A stretch of DNA of 64,000 nt from Epiperipatus broadwayi (taxonomy: Eukaryota; Onychophora; Udeonychophora; Euonychophora; Peripatidae): assembly GCA_028023455.1 (NCBI GenBank), contig JAQFVV010006836.1, positions 124,001 through 188,000 of the forward strand, written 5' to 3'. Every line of letters begins with the position of its first letter. The stretch's first letter is position 1. Below are positions 59,820-64,000 of the stretch, piece after piece. Below the pieces are notes generated by a model that had not been told where the DNA came from, searched no databases, and saw nothing but the letters and a program-made list of their open reading frames with translations. Made by a program: the position numbers and the translations under genes.

Positions 59820-60290
59820 ATAAGGAAAGTGGTTAGAAACCAGTCCCTATCTTGCATGAGAATGGTGTAGTGAAAATTACACTATAGAAATATGATTTAC
59901 TAATGGATAATATCTAGTCTATTAAATGACTAATAAGAATTATGAATACATTTCCATCAAGTGGTTTGTGCCAAAGTTGTAAGGGCAGTAAGTTTGACAC
60001 ATCAATTAAACAATGACAAATTTATTTAAGAGAATGTGATCTGAGCCAATAAATGAGTGCTGGTTCATAATGAAATGTGTATTTGAGGATCATACATTTT
60101 TCACACCTTTGGTCATATGTGTATAATTACACCCTCCACAAGGCATTAAAAGCAGATAGAAAACAGTCCCTACCTTGCATGAGAATAGTGTAATGAAAAA
60201 TACACTACAGAAATATTATTCATTAATGGATAATCTCTAGTCTACTAAATGACTAATAAAAATATTAATATATTTGCTTATATTTAAACC
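59820..60290 (+). mobile_element. Family B tandem (about 323-bp period)
   Basis: CAGTCCCTATCTTGCATGAG at 59841 and CAGTCCCTACCTTGCATGAG at 60164 mark two units in the same orientation. TGGATAATATCTAGTCTATT and TGGATAATCTCTAGTCTACT come later in each unit. The hammerhead-like motif at 60046 falls between them, as in 52.1-52.6 kb. Confidence 0.68.
60046..60088 (+). ncRNA. Hammerhead-like motif, family B, decayed
   Basis: CCAA, TAAATGA for CTGATGA, GTGCT GGTTC ATAAT, GAAA (60072-60075), TGTGTA, TTTGAGG. The second core box is intact and the first is not. Confidence 0.45.
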
Positions 60291-60512
60291 ATGTATTAGA
60301 TATTTTCTTTACTTAATGAATTTAAATCTCAATAGTTATACACTTTTTATAAAATTATGTAATTCTACAAAACCTGTACCATTCAAGTTAATATGAAAAA
60401 GGAACTATAACATTAAAATAAGTCTTAGAAGCACTGAACCAGTTTTTGGAGGAATGCTGCCAGAATCATAGTGGCGAATCAAACTGCACAATTAATATAT
60501 ATATATATATAG

Positions 60513-61304
60513 TGGTGAAGATCAATATGTAAATCAGATGTTCAATTTTTTGATAATGGGACACTGGAATTTTTATTATTAATAGAATAAGGATCCTTGT
60601 AATAGTTCAACCCCCTTTACATTTTCTTTTCCAATCATCCATCCTGTATATATTATTCTAACATTAGAGGAAGAAAAGATATGTACCATAGCCAGCTCAT
60701 GATAAAAAAAAGATTTGTATTCATGATTTAACTTAGCTTTATTATATAAATACATGTTCTGGGAAACTCTTGTTAATATGTTAGCATGAGATTCCCCATA
60801 ATACATTGAGCTACAGATTGGGACAGGGGCATAAGATTTTATATACAACCTGATCTGCATAGGCACATTCAGAGTTAACTGTAGATTCCCTCCCCTTCAC
60901 TCAACAATCTTTAAAATAACACAAAAGACAGAGTTCATTTTGAACATGCTCCCCAAGTTGTATATAAAATCTCATGCCCTACCCCAGCCTGTATCTTAGT
61001 GTATTATAGAAAATCTCATGCTATCAGATCAGTGAGAGTTACCCTGAATATAAGGCTGTTAAATTGTGAATAAGTGTCAATTTTTTTTGATCATGAGTTG
61101 CTATGAGACACATCTTTTCTACCTCCAATGTTAGAACAATATATGAAGAGAGGGATGATAGGAAAAGAAAACATAAAGAGACTTGAGCTATTGCATGGGA
61201 TCCTCATTTGATCAATAAAAAAGATTCCTATGTCCGATTATCAAAAAAATGGAACATCTAATTTACATACTGGGCCTGATTTATATATTGATCTTCACTA
61301 TTAT
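60513..61304. mobile_element. Large palindromic element (about 790 bp)
   Basis: Imperfect inverted arms: 60513-60852 (GTGGTGAAGATCAATATGTA, TTTTGATAATGGGAC, TTTTCTTTTCCAATCATCC, ATAAGATTTTATATACAACC) and 60952-61304 (complements in reverse order). About 95 bp lies between them. Both ends touch short TA runs (60497-60512, 61301-61318). The antisense open frame 60579-60866 and its neighbours have no domain. It is a foldback or MITE without transposase. Confidence 0.75.
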
Positions 61305-62274
61305 ATATATATATATTTTAAAAAACATTCTTAATTTAACATTTTTCCTATTGGTGGAACTTTAACGTTTTTTTTTCAAATCAGTGATTGTAGCGCGTCT
61401 ACAATCGTCTTTCTACCTTTTATCACCCAGTAGATGACTTGTGTGATCAAGTCGAAACGTCATAGGTATATCAATATTTAAAATATTTTAACACGGATGA
61501 ACCTGCAAAATATGTCTTTTATATATATATATTATTAATGGCGCAGTTCGATTCAACACTATGATTCTGCAGGAATCTGTCAAAAGCTGACTCAATGTTT
61601 TTAAGACCTATTTTACTATTATTGTTACCCTTTCATATTAACTTAAACAGTACAAGTTTTGTAGAATTAATATATTTAAATAATTGTAACTTGAAAACAA
61701 ATGGTTTTAATAAAATATTTTATTAACTATATTCTTTGGTATAAGTTTAATTTTAAAATGAAAGAATGTATAAACAGCTTTGTAGCAATAAAATAAAGCA
61801 AATTATCAGATGAACTAATTAATGAGTTTGAAAACAAAATAATTATGGAAAAATATTTGATGAAAATCCCATTTGTTTTGCAGAATATAATATATTTTTC
61901 AGAACATAAATTGCCAAACAAATTTAATTAGTTTAATGTGAAAGTTAATAAGAATATATTTTCCAATTTACAATACAGATTTTTTTTCAGTTAATAATAG
62001 TTAGAGTAAGAAAAAAATAAGATAAACTATCTTATTACCTGAATGAATTGTTTAATTAAAGTCAAGCAAGATTAGAGGAAACAAAGATTTGAGTTAGTTG
62101 CGCATGCATTCTTGGAAGAGTAACAAACCTATCATCATCATGCTTTTTTGCATTGAAAAAAGGATCTTAGAAACTTCATTAATCAAAGCCATAAACTATT
62201 ATTACTTGTGTTGGAAAATTATTAAATTTATATCATATTTAAATACATATATATTGTCTATACTAAACTAAATG
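61305..62274. other. AT-rich spacer with hammerhead-like motif
   Basis: Apart from the motif at 61422-61460, nothing recognised. Confidence 0.35.
61422..61460 (+). ncRNA. Decayed hammerhead-like motif (PLE-type)
   Basis: AGTAGATGACTTGTGTGATC then AAGTCGAAACGTCATAGG. A GACTTG/CAAGTC stem precedes GAAAC-GTC, but the first box reads TAGATGA and stem III has no loop. The downstream TTAACACGGATGAACC resembles sequence found at PLE ends. Confidence 0.35.
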
Positions 62275-62622
62275 TAAGTAGAAGGGACTTGAACTCAGAT
62301 TTTCCAGCTCCTACAGCCACCCAATTAATCTTATACATCTGATACACATGATCACATACAAGTGAAAAAGAAGGTGAAGAAGATTGAAGCTCATCTATTA
62401 AAGTTTGAAAATTTGCTGTCTTAATATAAACTGAGCACTGATTGTATATATGTGTGAGAGATAGTGGTCTGGACCAACTGAAGAATACTGTTTTAGCATG
62501 AAATACATATATATTGGAGATCATTTATCTTTTTCACATGTATGTGGTCATGGGTATCAGTTGTATAAGATTGAGTAGATAGCTATAGGGAGCTTGAAAG
62601 TCTGAGTTCAAGTCCCTTTTAA
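62275..62622. mobile_element. Family A element, internally deleted
   Basis: A short left arm (GAAGGGACTTGAACTCAGAT to about 62370) is joined to a full right arm ending CTGAGTTCAAGTCCCTTTT. The left hammerhead and centre are deleted. The right arm keeps the hammerhead at 62474-62517 and the box-B-like end. Confidence 0.72.
62474..62517 (+). ncRNA. Hammerhead-like motif, family A
   Basis: CCAA, CTGAAGA (one change from CTGATGA), ATACT loop GTTTT AGCAT, GAAA, TACATATATA, TTGG. GAAA, stem I and stem III are intact; the T-to-A change in box 1 is likely disabling. Confidence 0.58.
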
Positions 62623-63949
62623 TTGCATAAATTTATATCAACAAATAACATCCAAATCAAAAATTAAACAATAAGAAAAATCTACAACATCAAAAATAAA
62701 TCAATACATCTGTGGAATTTGTAAATAGGTTATTTTCCAAGTTATAACCTAATTTAGCTTTAACTAAATTTACATCTATAAATTCTTTTAACTCCTTTAC
62801 ATTGCCATAATGGACAAACTGCTTGTTCATTTTCAATAAACTTATTCTTCAAATTTATTTGCATAGTTCAATTTATTCTCTAGAACATTGACTTTTCACA
62901 GGAAAAATAATCTTAAACTTAATACATTCATATTAGAAATGAGCAAGAAGTAGTAAATCAAAATGATAACCAAAACAAAGACTTTTGTTTTAGGTGTTTA
63001 GCAAGCTATTATTTTAGAAATGAATAAATCTTAATAAGCAAACAAATATAAATTAATATTTCATGTTCAAATTAAGAATACATTCAAATAGTTAAATAAT
63101 TTTTGAAATTTAAAAATTTAATTTATCTATTTCCATTATAACTTCTTGTTTATAGTAGAACTTTTGAGCTTATTTTCTTGACAACAAAAATTTTCAAAAC
63201 AATATCAATCTAAACTCCGCACACTCATTAAAAACAAATAATTTAATTTTACAAAAATAAAGCAAACAAAGGCTACAAGTTGGTTTTCAATGTACAGATG
63301 TTAAATAAAAGCAATACTCATGCAAAAAGTAGTGTCCAATAAGAAGTTTCCTCCTTTATTTGAAATCTTCTCTCTACTTTTAGTCCATTTGATATTGAAA
63401 GTTTAAACATTGTGTCTGAATGCTACTAACATCTAGGTATTTTTATTGGAAATTGTTATTAATGGATATTCATTTTAGTTTAAGTTTTTAGTCATTAAAT
63501 GCATAGAAAATTGTTAAACAACACTTACAGAATGGTTTCAGGTGAACAATTCAAGACCCGATTGTACTGCCAATGGATCATATATCAAACAGAGACTGTA
63601 AAGTATGTCATTTGAATCAGTCCATAAATCACAAATATATCCATATGCAAAACACACTGTTTCTTTATCTGTTTATTTGTTATTTCATGAAGCTGTCTTT
63701 TAACTTCTCAAGCAAACCTTTCTTACAGAAACATTTCACCAACTTGCCTAATTATGATTCTCTATTGTATTCTCTTTTTATCCAAATCTTACTAATGAAA
63801 GTCACTCAATATTGCACTTTTCTAGAGTGTATTTGAGGTAATGTTTATAATGTTAATAGAGTCTGCCTCTCACCTAAAATTGTAAAATACTTTTTGGAAG
63901 ATCTTTTGTGTCATCTGTTTGGTTTACATGTCCAATACAATAAAGATAT
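62623..63949. other. AT-rich spacer
   Basis: No repeat or domain recognised; the open frame 63573-63833 has no known motif. Confidence 0.35.
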
Positions 63950-64000
63950 GAATTTACATCACATGATCACCATTTCTTATGCTTTCTCATAACTATTATT
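63950..64000 (-). mobile_element. Family C element, terminus, cut by window end
   Basis: ACATCACATGATCACCATTT and CTTATGCTTTCTCATAA match the complement of the 20350-20400 terminus and the start of the 45330 copy. The rest lies beyond the window. Confidence 0.7.

Noticed and set aside
63573-63836. 87-codon open frame near the window end
   Set aside because: No domain; its two Cys near the start do not form a known finger.

Overview
This is a eukaryotic, almost certainly invertebrate-animal, non-coding stretch. It is roughly three-quarters A+T by eye, has long (TA)n and (GAT)n microsatellites and few CpGs, and holds only decayed coding sequence. The eukaryotic call rests on a processed retrocopy of ribosomal protein L35 (51451-51818) and on several families of eukaryotic transposable element. 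I found no convincing host gene. The species cannot be named from the sequence.

Layout. 0.6-1.6 kb: relic of a Ty3/gypsy element (zinc-knuckle, reverse transcriptase, RNase H start). 3.9-5.1 kb: 3' end of a Penelope-like element (PLE) with a GIY-YIG domain, followed by a hammerhead-like motif. 6.6-13.3 kb: a second PLE split by two nested insertions, a 1,006-bp TIR element (7721-8726) and a 5'-truncated LINE (9598-12874). 16.4 kb: (AT)n. 19.25-19.52 kb: an RTE-type LINE tail. 21.5-21.9 kb: a hAT-like MITE. 24.9-26.2 kb: a mariner with DD41D spacing. 28.6-29.2 kb: a minisatellite. 32.9-33.5 kb: a T/G-strand-biased repeat. 35.3-35.9 kb and 41.4-41.7 kb: antisense LINE fragments. 48.8-51.3 kb: LTR-retroelement leader and a gag-like coiled-coil relic. 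60.5-61.3 kb: a large palindrome. Between these lie palindromic MITEs and short tandem repeats.

The most interesting signal is a set of hammerhead-ribozyme (HHR) motifs in three short repeat families. Family A (about 660-745 bp when complete; copies at 18.1, 29.3, 38.7-39.5, 58.6-59.2, 62.3-62.6 kb) is built from two inverted arms, each with an HHR, so a full copy carries one ribozyme on each strand. Family B (52.1-52.6 and 59.8-60.3 kb) is a direct tandem of about 320-350-bp units with a related, more decayed HHR, the layout expected of retrozymes. Family C (20.06-20.40, 45.33-46.03 kb, plus fragments) has a different HHR with a GUC cleavage triplet. Both main copies are flanked by perfect 13-bp target-site duplications, which points to LINE-type retrotransposition. 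The ribozyme assignments come from reading core and stems by eye; activity is inferred, not shown.

There is no operon-like gene cooperation. The inferred relationships are parasitic: autonomous LINEs and PLEs present in this genome could supply the reverse transcriptase and endonuclease that move the small HHR elements and made the RPL35 retrocopy.
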